A program made the position numbers and the translations under genes. The notes beneath the pieces are model-generated. The model was not told the DNA's origin. It did not search any database and saw nothing but the letters and a program-made list of their open reading frames with translations. A stretch of 11,513 bases of DNA, from positions 1 through 11,513 of the forward strand of contig JAEXBT010000044.1 of assembly GCA_023393895.1 (NCBI GenBank). Reading direction: 5' to 3'. How positions within the stretch are numbered: position 1 is the stretch's first letter; each line of letters begins with the position of its first letter. The DNA is from Pseudomonadota bacterium. GTDB lineage: Bacteria; Pseudomonadota; Gammaproteobacteria; Xanthomonadales; Xanthomonadaceae. This document shows, piece after piece, positions 1 to 7,581 of this stretch.

Positions 1-959
1 ACCATCTACTGCATCCGCGGACCTCGGTCTACGCGATGGGCATGGTCAGCGCGCAGGGCTTGACGATGGACAGCCTTGGCTCGATGAGCGATCGCTTCGG
101 CATCGGCAGCGATGGGCGCATCGACCACGCCGACGGTCTGTGGATGCGTGCCGGCTTCAGCCAGGTGGATTCGGGCCGTGGCCAGTTCAGCGCCGACCAG
201 CGTCAGTTCCACCTGCGCGCCGGCAAGGACGTTCGTTCCGACGAGGCATCGCGCATGGGCGTGATGGGTGTTGTCGCGAGCGGCACTGCCGAGATCAGCG
301 ATCACGTGCGCCCGACGATCAGTGGCTTTGCCACGCCGTTGTCCGCACGCGTCGGTGACATCCGCACGACCCTCGTCGGCGTGGGGGGCTACCACACGCT
401 CAACTTCGGTTCGGGCGGCTATGTGGACCTGACCGGACAAGTGGGCCACCTGTGGGTCTCCAGCGATGTCGCGGAAGTCGATATGTCGGATACGCGCGGT
501 TGGAGCGCCATCGCCTCGGCCGAAGTCGGCAGAGCCTTTACCGTCGGCAACGGCGGCTGGAGCCTGATCCCGCAGGCGCAGCTGGTTGCATCGCATGTAC
601 GGATGAAGGGCGTCAACGACGGAACCATTCGCGTCGATGGCGACAGCCTGACCGCGTATCGGGCCCGCGTTGGATTGCGCTTCGAGAACCCGGCCGATCG
701 GTCAATGCGCTTCTACGGGTTGGCCAACGTCTGGCGGAACCTGACCGACGATGCCAGCACTACGCTGCATGGTGGCACGGACACCATCGTGGTGACGCCG
801 CAGTTCGCCCGCAACTGGCTGGAAGCAGGTTTCGGCCTGAGCTTGCCGACCTCCAAGGCCGGCAACTTCAACATCGATATCCGCGGCCAGCATGGCCTGG
901 GTGAGGATGCTGATCGCACGGCACTTGGCGTGCAGGCCACCTGGAAGCTCGTCTGGTGA
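1..959 (+). CDS. Autotransporter-type outer-membrane beta-barrel domain (3' end of a longer gene)
   Basis: The frame is open from base 3 to the TGA at 957-959 with no stop, so the gene begins outside the window and about 318 C-terminal residues are visible. This is roughly the size of an autotransporter translocator barrel. Features typical of the family are alternating polar and hydrophobic strands rich in Gly, aromatic and Arg residues; an early segment ADGLWMRAGF followed by a Gly-rich turn and FHLRAGKDV; later blocks such as GGWSLIPQAQLVAS and SMRFYGLANVWRNL; and a last strand ending in Trp (ATWKLVW), the terminal aromatic recognised by the BAM complex. In known autotransporters this part inserts in the outer membrane and allows display of an upstream passenger, which is not visible here, so the substrate or adhesin function cannot be told. 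An internal ATG at 36 is not needed as a start. It is followed by a terminator-like hairpin, so it is probably transcribed separately from the next gene. Confidence 0.85.
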   Translation, partial: HLLHPRTSVYAMGMVSAQGLTMDSLGSMSDRFGIGSDGRIDHADGLWMRAGFSQVDSGRGQFSADQRQFHLRAGKDVRSDEASRMGVMGVVASGTAEISDHVRPTISGFATPLSARVGDIRTTLVGVGGYHTLNFGSGGYVDLTGQVGHLWVSSDVAEVDMSDTRGWSAIASAEVGRAFTVGNGGWSLIPQAQLVASHVRMKGVNDGTIRVDGDSLTAYRARVGLRFENPADRSMRFYGLANVWRNLTDDASTTLHGGTDTIVVTPQFARNWLEAGFGLSLPTSKAGNFNIDIRGQHGLGEDADRTALGVQATWKLVW

Positions 960-971
960 TGTGATGCAGGA

Positions 972-999
972 AGCCCGGGGCGCCGTCGCGCCCCGGGCT
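972..999 (+). terminator. GC-rich hairpin, probable terminator after the autotransporter gene
   Basis: An 11-bp perfect inverted repeat (AGCCCGGGGCG at 972-982 and CGCCCCGGGCT at 989-999) encloses a 6-base loop and lies 12 bases after the stop codon. An outer pairing of GATGCA (963-968) with TGCATC (999-1004) can extend it with a 3-base bulge. There is no T-run after it, so it is not a textbook intrinsic terminator; the very stable stem in the only gap between two genes makes a termination or mRNA-protecting role the best guess. Confidence 0.55.
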
Positions 1000-1027
1000 G
1001 CATCCGGATATTGGGATCAATCAACCG

Positions 1028-1945
1028 ATGGAAATCAATCTCTCGCCCGCATTGGCCGGGTGGCTGCATCACCAGCTGGCGGCCGGGGCTAGCGCCGAAG
1101 ACATCCGCAACCACCTGTTGAAGAACAAGGCGAGTTCCGAAGTGGAGATCGACCGCTTGTGCGCAATGTTGGGCGATGGCGGGGAAAAGCTCGGGCAGGC
1201 GATCGCGCGCTACCGGATGAGCCATCGACAGCCGCCATCGCACGTGAAGCAGGTACTTGTGGACAGAGGCCCCGAAAGTATGGTGTTCGATCCGGCCTGG
1301 CGGTTCCCATTCGATGTCAATGCGATCCGCTGTGATGACCTGGAGATATCGGTGGTCATGCGCCTGGACTCGCCGCATGCAGTCGTTCTGGAAGGGCTGC
1401 TGACCAGTGAAGAGTGTCGAGAGTTGATCGAAGGTTCTAAGGATCGTCTACAGCGCGCACTGGTAGTCGATGGGGAGAAAGGTGGCGACAAGCTGGACGA
1501 CCGCCGTACCAGCGAACTGGTCAGCTATCAACGTGGCGAAACAGAGCTGGTGACAAGATTGGAAAGAAGGATCGAAATGCTCACCGGCATTCCCGCCCAT
1601 CATGGCGAGGGATTGCAGGTGATGCGGTACGGTCCCGGCGCCGAATACCAGCCCCACTTTGATCATTTTGACACCTCCGAGCCAGGACAGGCTGCGCATC
1701 TTTCGCGGGGCGGGCAGCGTGTCGCCACCCTGGTGATGTATCTCGCTGACGTGGAGGCGGGGGGCGCGACGGTCTTCCCCAAGGCAGGGGTGTCTGTCCT
1801 GCCTGGTCGTGGTCGCGCGCTCTACTTTGCCTACACCAATTCCGAAAGCCGATGCGATCCGCAGGCCTTCCATGGTGGTGCCCCAGTGGTCAGCGGACAA
1901 AAATGGATCGCGACGAAGTGGTTCAGGCAAGGGACTTACTGCTAG
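1028..1945 (+). CDS. 2-oxoglutarate/Fe(II)-dependent prolyl 4-hydroxylase-family dioxygenase
   Basis: A 305-aa cytoplasmic protein with no signal peptide or membrane segment. The C-terminal half (about 115-302) is a P4H-type double-stranded beta-helix. The iron ligands are visible as H210 and D212 in QPHFDHFD and the distal H282 in FHGGAPV, and K292 in QKWIATKWF is in place to bind the 2-oxoglutarate carboxylate. The HxD-to-His distance (72) and the His-to-Lys distance (10) match the prolyl hydroxylase layout. Such enzymes use O2 and 2-oxoglutarate to hydroxylate a proline, giving succinate and CO2; the target protein here is unknown. The first ~100 residues are largely helical and not recognised; they may recruit substrate. 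The ATG at 1028 is the first good start after the hairpin, though its ribosome-binding site is weak. The gene lies 75 bp before the kinase operon on the same strand. Codons AGA, AGA, AGG at residues 177, 180 and 181 and many TTG, TCT and GAA codons differ from the neighbours. Confidence 0.9.
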   Translation: MEINLSPALAGWLHHQLAAGASAEDIRNHLLKNKASSEVEIDRLCAMLGDGGEKLGQAIARYRMSHRQPPSHVKQVLVDRGPESMVFDPAWRFPFDVNAIRCDDLEISVVMRLDSPHAVVLEGLLTSEECRELIEGSKDRLQRALVVDGEKGGDKLDDRRTSELVSYQRGETELVTRLERRIEMLTGIPAHHGEGLQVMRYGPGAEYQPHFDHFDTSEPGQAAHLSRGGQRVATLVMYLADVEAGGATVFPKAGVSVLPGRGRALYFAYTNSESRCDPQAFHGGAPVVSGQKWIATKWFRQGTYC

Positions 1946-2020
1946 GTTGCTACGGCATGGGAATGGTTGTCCGTGCCCAAGTCATGCAAACGTGATGGGC
2001 AACCGCTTGGGGAGTGAGCT

Positions 2021-3136
2021 GTGGAGTTACGTTTCGCCAGCGACGATACAAGGGCCAGCCCGCTGACGCCCGGCGTGGTGATGGCGATCTGTGCCTGGTG
2101 GCTGCTCTACAGCCTGCTCTATGCGACGAGTACCTGGCTGCTGGCGCAGAACAGCGGCCGGGACGTGGATTGGGAGCAGGCGCTGCGATTCGGCTTAAAC
2201 GTCGGCCTGCCGTTCATCCTGCCGACGCTGTTGCTGTGGTGGGTGGTGATGCGCTATCCGGTGGAGCCGGGCCGGACCGCGTCACGCGTCGCGCTGTACG
2301 CGCTGGCGATGCTGTGCGCCTCGTTGCTGCGCATCGCGATGCGCGAGGTCCACTACGCATTGCTGCCGACCGATCGGCCGCCGACCGGTCCGTTGCTTCA
2401 TGAGGTCGCGGTGCAGATTTCACTCAATTTCATGTGGTTCCTGGCGCTGGTCTTCGTCGCCTACGGATGGAGCTACTACCGGCGGACGCAGGCGCAGCGA
2501 CTGCGGATCGCGCAGATGGAAACGCGTTTGGCGGAATCGCGCCTGCACGCCTTGCGCGCACAACTCAACCCGCACTTCCTTTTCAACGCGTTGAACTCGG
2601 TGGCGGAAGTGGTGCACCAGGATGCCGGCACCGCCGACCGCATGCTGGTGGCGATCTCGCGCCTGCTGCGCGATCGGCTGGGCGCCGACGAAGGCCAGCA
2701 ACGTGCGCTGGGCGAGGAGATCGAACTGGTGCGCGAGTACCTGGAGATCGAACAGATGCGCCTGGGCGCGCGCCTGCGCCAGCGCTGGGAGGTGGATGAC
2801 GCGGCGCTGCAGGTGCAGGTGCCTGCGCTCAGCGTGCAGGTCCTCGTGGAGAACGCCATCGTCCACGCGATTTCCAAGCGCAGGCGCCCAGGCCAGCTGG
2901 TGGTGCGCGCGTGGATTGAGGCCGGGGCGCTTCACGTGGTCGTCGAAAACAGCCTGCCGCGCCAGGCCAGCGCCACGCCGGGCACCGGCATGGGGCTGGC
3001 GACTGTCGAGGAGCGCTTGCGCCTGATCCACGGCGAGGGCGCCACGCTTGCGCGCGAAGTCGATGCCGCGGGCGAGTGGCATCGCGCGGAACTGGTGATC
3101 CCGGTCCACGGCGACGGCAAGGCGATCATGCAATGA
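2021..3136 (+). CDS. LytS/AlgZ-type membrane sensor histidine kinase (first of a tandem pair)
   Basis: A 371-aa inner-membrane kinase. Four hydrophobic segments (about 17-41, 61-79, 88-105 and 132-150) form the membrane part, followed by a short helical linker (RRTQAQRLRIAQMETRLAES) and the cytoplasmic His_kinase domain (PF06580 type). The phosphoacceptor is H185 in LNPHFLFNALNS. The ATP-binding module shows the N box with E277 and N278 (VENAIVHAI) and a G box GTGMGL at 321-326. The chosen start is the GTG at 2021, preceded by GGGGAG (2009-2014) at a 6-base spacing. No periplasmic or PAS-type sensor domain is seen, so the stimulus is presumably sensed in or near the membrane. The stop codon overlaps the start of the second kinase in an ATGA (3133-3136), which implies co-translation. 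It is about 70% identical to that kinase over the 130-residue core by hand count. The expected partner is the LytTR regulator at 4269. Confidence 0.93.
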   Translation: MELRFASDDTRASPLTPGVVMAICAWWLLYSLLYATSTWLLAQNSGRDVDWEQALRFGLNVGLPFILPTLLLWWVVMRYPVEPGRTASRVALYALAMLCASLLRIAMREVHYALLPTDRPPTGPLLHEVAVQISLNFMWFLALVFVAYGWSYYRRTQAQRLRIAQMETRLAESRLHALRAQLNPHFLFNALNSVAEVVHQDAGTADRMLVAISRLLRDRLGADEGQQRALGEEIELVREYLEIEQMRLGARLRQRWEVDDAALQVQVPALSVQVLVENAIVHAISKRRRPGQLVVRAWIEAGALHVVVENSLPRQASATPGTGMGLATVEERLRLIHGEGATLAREVDAAGEWHRAELVIPVHGDGKAIMQ

Positions 3137-4278
3137 AGGCGGAGATTCCGTTGCCGGCTGGGGACATGGCGCCGCAGGCGCCCATCGCCGTGCCCGCTCG
3201 ACTCAACCTGAGCGTAGTGGCTGCAATCGTCGCGTGGTGGTTCGCCTACAGCATGCTGTATGGGTGGAACACTTGGCTGCTGGCGCAGCGCAGCGGGCAG
3301 AATCTCGACTGGGGTTACTGCCTGCACTTCGGATTCGGCACGGGCGTGCCGTGGATCGTCCCCACGATCTTCCTCTGGTGGTTGGTCATGGCGTATCCGC
3401 TGCAGCGATGGCAAAACATCCAGGGGCTTGCGATCTACGCCTTGGCAGTGTTGTTCGCACTGCTACTCCGCTTGTTGGCGCGCACCGCGTTCTATGCATT
3501 GTTCCCGCTGGAAGGCGTGCAGCCGCTATCGCTGACCTATGACTACTTCATCCAGATCGCGCAGAACCTGCCGTGGGTGCTGATGATGGTGCTGGCGGCC
3601 TACGCGTGGCGCTACTTCAAGCGGACGCAGGCGCAGAGCCTGCGGATTTCGCAGGTGGAGGCGCGGCTGGCCAACGCCCGCCTGGACGCGTTGCGCGCGA
3701 AGCTGAATCCGCACTTCCTGTTCAACGCACTCAATTCGGTCGGCGAAGAGATGCACCGCAATGTCGCCACCGCGGACCGGATGCTGGTCTCGCTCGCGGG
3801 CCTGCTGCGCGACCGCCTGGCTTCCGATGAGCGGCAGATGCGTACGCTGGGTGACGAACTGGCTCTGGTCGGTGACTATCTGATGATCGAGCAGATGCGC
3901 CTGGGCGAGCGGTTGCAGGTGACATGGGACATCGAGGACGCGGCACTTGCAGTGCCGGTGCCCGCGCTCAGCGTGCAGGTGCTGGTCGAGAACGCGATCG
4001 TCCACGCCATCGCCAGGTCGCGCCAACCGGGACGCCTGCAGGTCAAGGCGCAGAGGTCTGGGCGGGAAGGGCTGGTGATCGAGGTCGGGAACACTCTATT
4101 CGCTGGCATCGAGCCGACGCCGGGCGCGGGCATCGGCCTGTCCAGCGTGGCCGAACGCTTGCGACTGCTCTATGGCGATGCCGCGCGCATCGTCCGCAGC
4201 GAGGAGCCGGGACACTGGCATCGCGTTCGCGTGACGCTTCCGCTCACGCCAGGAGAGGGGACGCCCGCATGGAGCTGA
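3133..4278 (+). CDS. LytS/AlgZ-type membrane sensor histidine kinase (second of a tandem pair)
   Basis: A 381-aa paralogue of the preceding kinase with the same plan: four membrane segments (about 26-50, 67-87, 97-118 and 142-159), a helical linker, then the His_kinase domain with phosphoacceptor H194 in LNPHFLFNALNS, N box E286/N287 and G box GAGIGL at 331-336. The start is taken as the ATG at 3133 because it overlaps the first kinase's TGA (ATGA) and gives an N-terminus of similar length; an in-frame ATG at 3076 would lie 60 bases inside the upstream gene and adds only an Arg- and Gly-rich tail. Membrane landmarks are shared with the first kinase (AWW..YS.LY, TWLLAQ.SG, DW, LWW.VM.YP), showing that the whole protein, not just the kinase core, was duplicated. 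Both copies keep every catalytic motif checked, so neither looks like a decayed pseudokinase. The pair may form heterodimers, with both feeding the single downstream regulator. Confidence 0.93.
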   Translation: MKAEIPLPAGDMAPQAPIAVPARLNLSVVAAIVAWWFAYSMLYGWNTWLLAQRSGQNLDWGYCLHFGFGTGVPWIVPTIFLWWLVMAYPLQRWQNIQGLAIYALAVLFALLLRLLARTAFYALFPLEGVQPLSLTYDYFIQIAQNLPWVLMMVLAAYAWRYFKRTQAQSLRISQVEARLANARLDALRAKLNPHFLFNALNSVGEEMHRNVATADRMLVSLAGLLRDRLASDERQMRTLGDELALVGDYLMIEQMRLGERLQVTWDIEDAALAVPVPALSVQVLVENAIVHAIARSRQPGRLQVKAQRSGREGLVIEVGNTLFAGIEPTPGAGIGLSSVAERLRLLYGDAARIVRSEEPGHWHRVRVTLPLTPGEGTPAWS

Positions 4279-4994
4279 TGCGCGCGGCGATCATCGATGA
4301 CGAACCGCTGGCGCGCTCGCGGGTGCGCCGCCTGTTGCAGCGCGAAGGGGCGGGCCGTTTCGACATCGTGGCGGAGTGCGTGGATGCCATGGAACTGCTC
4401 GAGCTGGCCGAGCGGACCGAGCTGGATGTGCTGTTCCTCGACATCGACATGCCCGAATGTGATGCCTTCCAGGCACTGGAGCGCTGGCAGGGCCCCCTGC
4501 CGCAGCTGGTGTTCATCACCGCCTACGCCGCCCATGGCGCACGGGCATTCGACGTGCGCGCCACCGATTATTTGCTCAAGCCGATCTCGTCCGACCGGTT
4601 GCGCGAAGCCCTATCCCGGGTCTGGGAACTGGCCGGCCGCGGCAGCTATGACGAAGCCGAAGCGGGCACGCGCATCGCGTTGCAGGTGGGCCGGCATACC
4701 CGGCTGGTTCCGGTCGCCGAGATCGAGGCCGTGGTGGCGCAGGGGAACTACGTGGAGGTCTGCACCGCGTCCGGCCGCTACCTGCAACGCGAGCCGCTGC
4801 ATGCGTTCGCGGAGCGGCTGGGCGCGGACTTCCTGCGTGTCCACCGTTCCGCGCTGGTGCGCGTCGATGCCGTGCGGGAAGTGCGATCGCTGGGCTCGTC
4901 GCGCTACGCGCTGAGGCTGCGCAGCGGCATCGAGGTGGAGAGCGGCCGCAGCCACGCCGAGGCGGTACGCGGACTGCTTGCCTTCAGAAGCTGA
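4269..4994 (+). CDS. LytTR-family response regulator
   Basis: A 241-aa two-domain transcription factor. The receiver domain (about 4-120) has the acidic pair D10/D11 in IIDDEP, phosphoacceptor D58 in LFLDID, T84 in VFITAY and K104 in DYLLKP. The C-terminal LytTR DNA-binding domain (about 137-238) shows the usual landmarks: IEAVVAQGNYVEV, a GRYLQREPLHAFAERL segment, and FLRVHRSALVRVDAVREV. Regulators of this AlgR/LytR type bind paired direct repeats upstream of their targets after phosphorylation by a LytS-type kinase. The start at 4269 is chosen because AGGAGAGGGG (4251-4260) lies 8 bases upstream; it overlaps the second kinase by 10 bases. Another ATG at 4278 would only drop three residues. 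The frame stays open far upstream (to 3924), but that part is antisense-free shadow inside the kinase gene. The 3' end overlaps the opposite-strand LuxR gene by 11 bp. Confidence 0.96.
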   Translation: MELMRAAIIDDEPLARSRVRRLLQREGAGRFDIVAECVDAMELLELAERTELDVLFLDIDMPECDAFQALERWQGPLPQLVFITAYAAHGARAFDVRATDYLLKPISSDRLREALSRVWELAGRGSYDEAEAGTRIALQVGRHTRLVPVAEIEAVVAQGNYVEVCTASGRYLQREPLHAFAERLGADFLRVHRSALVRVDAVREVRSLGSSRYALRLRSGIEVESGRSHAEAVRGLLAFRS

Positions 4995-5265
4995 TCAGGC
5001 CACCGAGCATCGCGTGCATGCAGGTGGCACTGCGGCCGCGGGTGCCGAGCTTGTCGGCTGCCTGGTAGATGTGGAAATTGACGGTGCGCTCGGTGATGCC
5101 GAGGATCAGGGCGATTTCCCAGCTGGTCTTCCCCTGCGCGCACCATTGCAGCACTTCGCGCTCGCGCGGACTCAAGGGCTGGGTCGGGCTTGCGGGCGGG
5201 GCTGCGGGGCGGGTTTCTGCCGCCCTGCGCATCGGGGATGGCCGGAACATGACGGTCGCAGTCAC
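4984..5265 (-). CDS. Stand-alone quorum-sensing-type LuxR helix-turn-helix protein
   Basis: A 93-aa protein that is almost only a DNA-binding domain. Residues 31-92 form a LuxR (GerE) HTH beginning LSPREREVLQWCAQGKTSWE and continuing ILGITERTVNFH, with a final helix AMLGGLISF. The GKTSWEI and TVNFH signatures resemble the DNA-binding halves of autoinducer receptors such as LasR and TraR more than those of NarL-type response regulators. Full-length receptors are about 230-250 aa with an N-terminal acyl-homoserine-lactone domain, which is absent: only a 30-residue Pro/Ala-rich leader precedes the HTH, and priA ends 105 bp upstream. The start is GTG at 5265, set by the AAGGAGG just upstream; ATG codons at residues 6 and 12 are too far from it. 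Without a sensor it might be a constitutive regulator, or a dominant-negative partner of a full LuxR protein elsewhere. It could be co-transcribed with priA. Confidence 0.82.
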   Translation of the reverse strand: MTATVMFRPSPMRRAAETRPAAPPASPTQPLSPREREVLQWCAQGKTSWEIALILGITERTVNFHIYQAADKLGTRGRSATCMHAMLGGLISF

Positions 5266-5269
5266 GGCG

Positions 5270-5276
5270 CCTCCTT
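5270..5276 (-). promoter_or_regulatory. Ribosome-binding site that fixes the LuxR-like gene start
   Basis: On the - strand the bases read AAGGAGG, a near-perfect anti-16S match, followed by a 4-base spacer and GTG (5265-5263). This rules in the 93-aa product and against the longer TTG-initiated reading from 5319, in which the site would lie inside the gene. Confidence 0.75.
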
Positions 5277-5370
5277 GGCTTCCAGGGTCGATGGCATTCA
5301 ACCGCCCGCTCGCAGCCAAGAGGTCGCCATGTGACGAAGCGCACGCATCAGGGGACGAGCGTCCCGGTGC

Positions 5371-7575
5371 TCAGGACAGGTCCACGGCATCCACGTCCAG
5401 TGACCAGCGCACCTTGCGCGCCTCTGGCAGCGCATGCAGTGCGGGCACCACCGCATCCAGCGCGTGATGCAGGCGGGCGCGTTGTGCGCCCAGCACGACC
5501 AGCTGCATGCGCTGGAAGCCGGCCCGGCGCGGCATGGGCGCCGGCAGAGGGCCATGAAGCTGAAGCGCCTCCGAGGGCTCGGCGGCGCGCAACAGGTGGC
5601 GGGCGGCCTCGAGGAACCGGCGTGGGGATTCGGATTGCTTGGCCTCGGCGCGCAGTACGGCCAGATGGGCATGGGGCGGGAAGCCCGCCGCCTCGCGCTG
5701 CTGCAGCTCGTTGGCGACGAACGCCGGGTAACCACCGTGGAGCAGCGTCTGCAGCAGGGGATGGTCCGGATGATGGGTCTGCAGCAGGACTTCGCCCGGC
5801 CGGGTGGCGCGTCCGGCGCGTCCGGCCACCTGGATCAGCAGCTGGGCGAGCTTCTCGCCGGCACGGAAATCGGCCGAGAACAGGCCCTCGTCCACCCCGA
5901 CCACCGCCACCAGCGTCAGGTTCGGCAGGTCATGGCCCTTGGCCAGCATCTGGGTGCCGATGAGGATGCCGGGCCGTTCGCCCAGTGCGGCGAGGTGTCG
6001 ATGCAGGGCGTCGCGGCCCTGGGTGCTGCCGCGATCGATGCGGATCACCGGCAGGTCCGGAAAGCGTGCGACCAGCACCTCCTCGATCCGCTCGGTCCCG
6101 CTGCCCTGCGGCTGCAGCGACAACCCGGCGCAGTCCGGGCAGGCCAGCGGCGGCGCGCGGCGGCTGCCGCAGTGATGGCAGAGCAGGCGGCGCCCGGCGC
6201 CATGCACGGTCATCGCCACCGGCTTGTCGGGCGTGCTGCAGCGCGGGCATTCGGCGGTCCAGCCGCAGTCGTGGCAGAGCAGCGCGGGCGCGTAGCCGCG
6301 CCGGTTCTTGAAGACCAACACCTGCCCGCCAGCGTCCAGCGCCTGGCCGATGCGCTCGAGCAGTTCGGGTGCCATCCCCGCCTGCAGCGGGCGCTTGCGG
6401 ACATCCACCACCCGGGCCGCCGGCGGTTGCGCGGCGCCTGCGCGGCGGGTCAGCCGGAGATGGGTGTAACGGCCGGCCCCGGCGTTGTGCAGCGATTCGA
6501 GCGAGGGCGTGGCGCTGCCGAGCACCACCGGGATGCCGAGCGCCTTGGCGCGCACCATCGCGAAATCGCGCGCGTGGTAGCGGATGCCATCGAACTGCTT
6601 GTAGCTGCCATCGTGTTCCTCGTCGACCACGATCAGGCCGGCCTCCCGCATCGGCACGAAGACCGCCGACCGGGTGCCGACCACCACGCGCGCGTCGCCA
6701 CGGGCCGCCGCCCACCAGGTGCGTGCGCGCTCGCCGTCGTTGAGGCCCGAGTGCAGCGCATGGACCGGTCCGCCCAGATGGCGGCCGAAGCGGGCCAGCA
6801 TCTGCGGCGTCAGGCCGATCTCCGGCACCAGCACGAGGGCCTGCCGACCACGCGCCAGGCACTCGGCGATGGCATCGAGGTAGACCTCGGTCTTGCCGCT
6901 GCCGGTGACACCCTCCAGCAGGAAGGGATGATAAGCATCCGCGGCGGCGCGGATCGCGTCGGCCGCCGCGCGCTGTTCGGCATTGAGCTGGATGGCGGAC
7001 GGTGGGGAAAAGGTTGCAGCCGCGGGCGGCCGGGTGGCGGAAGCGGCGAGGCCGCGTCCAGCCAGGCTGCGCATCGGCGTTCGCCAGCCCGGCTGAAGGG
7101 CATCGAGCGCGGCAGCATCAACCTCGCCCCTTTCGGCCAGCCAGAGGGCCAGGCGCTGCGGCGCGCCGGCGCGCATCGCGCTCAGGGCGGTGCGCCCGGC
7201 CTCGTCCAGCCACCAGTGGGTTTGCGAAAGCTCGGGCAGCGGCTCGCCCCGGCGCAGCGACGCCGGCAGCGCGGTGGCCAGCACCTCGCCCAGCGGGGCG
7301 TGGAGGTAGCGTGCCAGCCAGTGGAGCGAGTGCCAGAGTTCGCCTGCAAGCACCGGCTCCGTGTCGGGGAAGCCAAGGGCCTCGCGCAGCGGCGTGGCCG
7401 GCGCCGCGACCGCATCGGCCCCGGCGACGATGCCGATGAGCATCCGCGTGCCGAACGGCACCTGCAGCCGCCTCCCTACATCGGTTGGGGCAGGCGCATG
7501 CCCGGGCGGCGGCGCGTAATCGAACAGCTGCGGCAGTGGCACCGGCAAGGCCACCTGGAGCGCGGGCACGGACAT
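5371..7575 (-). CDS. priA: PriA, primosomal replication-restart 3'-5' DNA helicase
   Basis: A 734-aa protein, essentially the same length as E. coli PriA (732). PriA recognises stalled or collapsed forks and D-loops, and with PriB/PriC/DnaT-type partners loads DnaB back on the chromosome. Visible in order: an N-terminal 3'-binding domain starting VALPVPLPQLFDYAPP (about 1-105); a winged-helix region (about 110-180); helicase lobe 1 with Walker A GVTGSGKTE (222-230, K228), PEIGLTPQ (251-258), the DEEH box (318-321) and GSATPSLES (353-361); a zinc-binding insertion with eight cysteines (C434, C437, C443, C446, C466, C469, C479, C482); lobe 2 with GTQMLAKGHDLPNLTLV and QVAGRAGR (582-589); and a C-terminal domain. 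All key residues are intact. No ribosome-binding site precedes the ATG at 7575, but a TAGAAT box lies 6 bases upstream. The nearby perfect DnaA boxes at 7688-7712 hint at replication-linked control. Confidence 0.97.
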   Translation of the reverse strand: MSVPALQVALPVPLPQLFDYAPPPGHAPAPTDVGRRLQVPFGTRMLIGIVAGADAVAAPATPLREALGFPDTEPVLAGELWHSLHWLARYLHAPLGEVLATALPASLRRGEPLPELSQTHWWLDEAGRTALSAMRAGAPQRLALWLAERGEVDAAALDALQPGWRTPMRSLAGRGLAASATRPPAAATFSPPSAIQLNAEQRAAADAIRAAADAYHPFLLEGVTGSGKTEVYLDAIAECLARGRQALVLVPEIGLTPQMLARFGRHLGGPVHALHSGLNDGERARTWWAAARGDARVVVGTRSAVFVPMREAGLIVVDEEHDGSYKQFDGIRYHARDFAMVRAKALGIPVVLGSATPSLESLHNAGAGRYTHLRLTRRAGAAQPPAARVVDVRKRPLQAGMAPELLERIGQALDAGGQVLVFKNRRGYAPALLCHDCGWTAECPRCSTPDKPVAMTVHGAGRRLLCHHCGSRRAPPLACPDCAGLSLQPQGSGTERIEEVLVARFPDLPVIRIDRGSTQGRDALHRHLAALGERPGILIGTQMLAKGHDLPNLTLVAVVGVDEGLFSADFRAGEKLAQLLIQVAGRAGRATRPGEVLLQTHHPDHPLLQTLLHGGYPAFVANELQQREAAGFPPHAHLAVLRAEAKQSESPRRFLEAARHLLRAAEPSEALQLHGPLPAPMPRRAGFQRMQLVVLGAQRARLHHALDAVVPALHALPEARKVRWSLDVDAVDLS

Positions 7576-7581
7576 GGCGGG

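Noticed and set aside
1945..2004. GGTTGC/GCAACC inverted repeat upstream of the first kinase, as a hairpin or LytTR operator
   Set aside because: Arms of 6 bp are separated by 48 bases, and no paired LytTR-type direct repeat was found; likely chance.
3076..3132. Earlier ATG for the second kinase
   Set aside because: It would overlap the first kinase by about 60 bases and adds a non-conserved basic tail; the ATGA-coupled start at 3133 fits better.
3924..4268. Upstream in-frame extension of the response regulator
   Set aside because: It lies wholly inside the second kinase gene, is Arg/Gly-rich, and a strong ribosome-binding site precedes the ATG at 4269.
5266..5319. TTG-initiated longer form of the LuxR-like protein
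   Set aside because: The AAGGAGG at 5270-5276 would be inside the coding region; GTG at 5265 has the ribosome-binding site.
5352..5365. Small hairpin GGGAC-GAGC-GTCCC between priA and the LuxR-like gene as a terminator
   Set aside because: The stem is only 5 bp and no T-run follows on the - strand; too weak to call.
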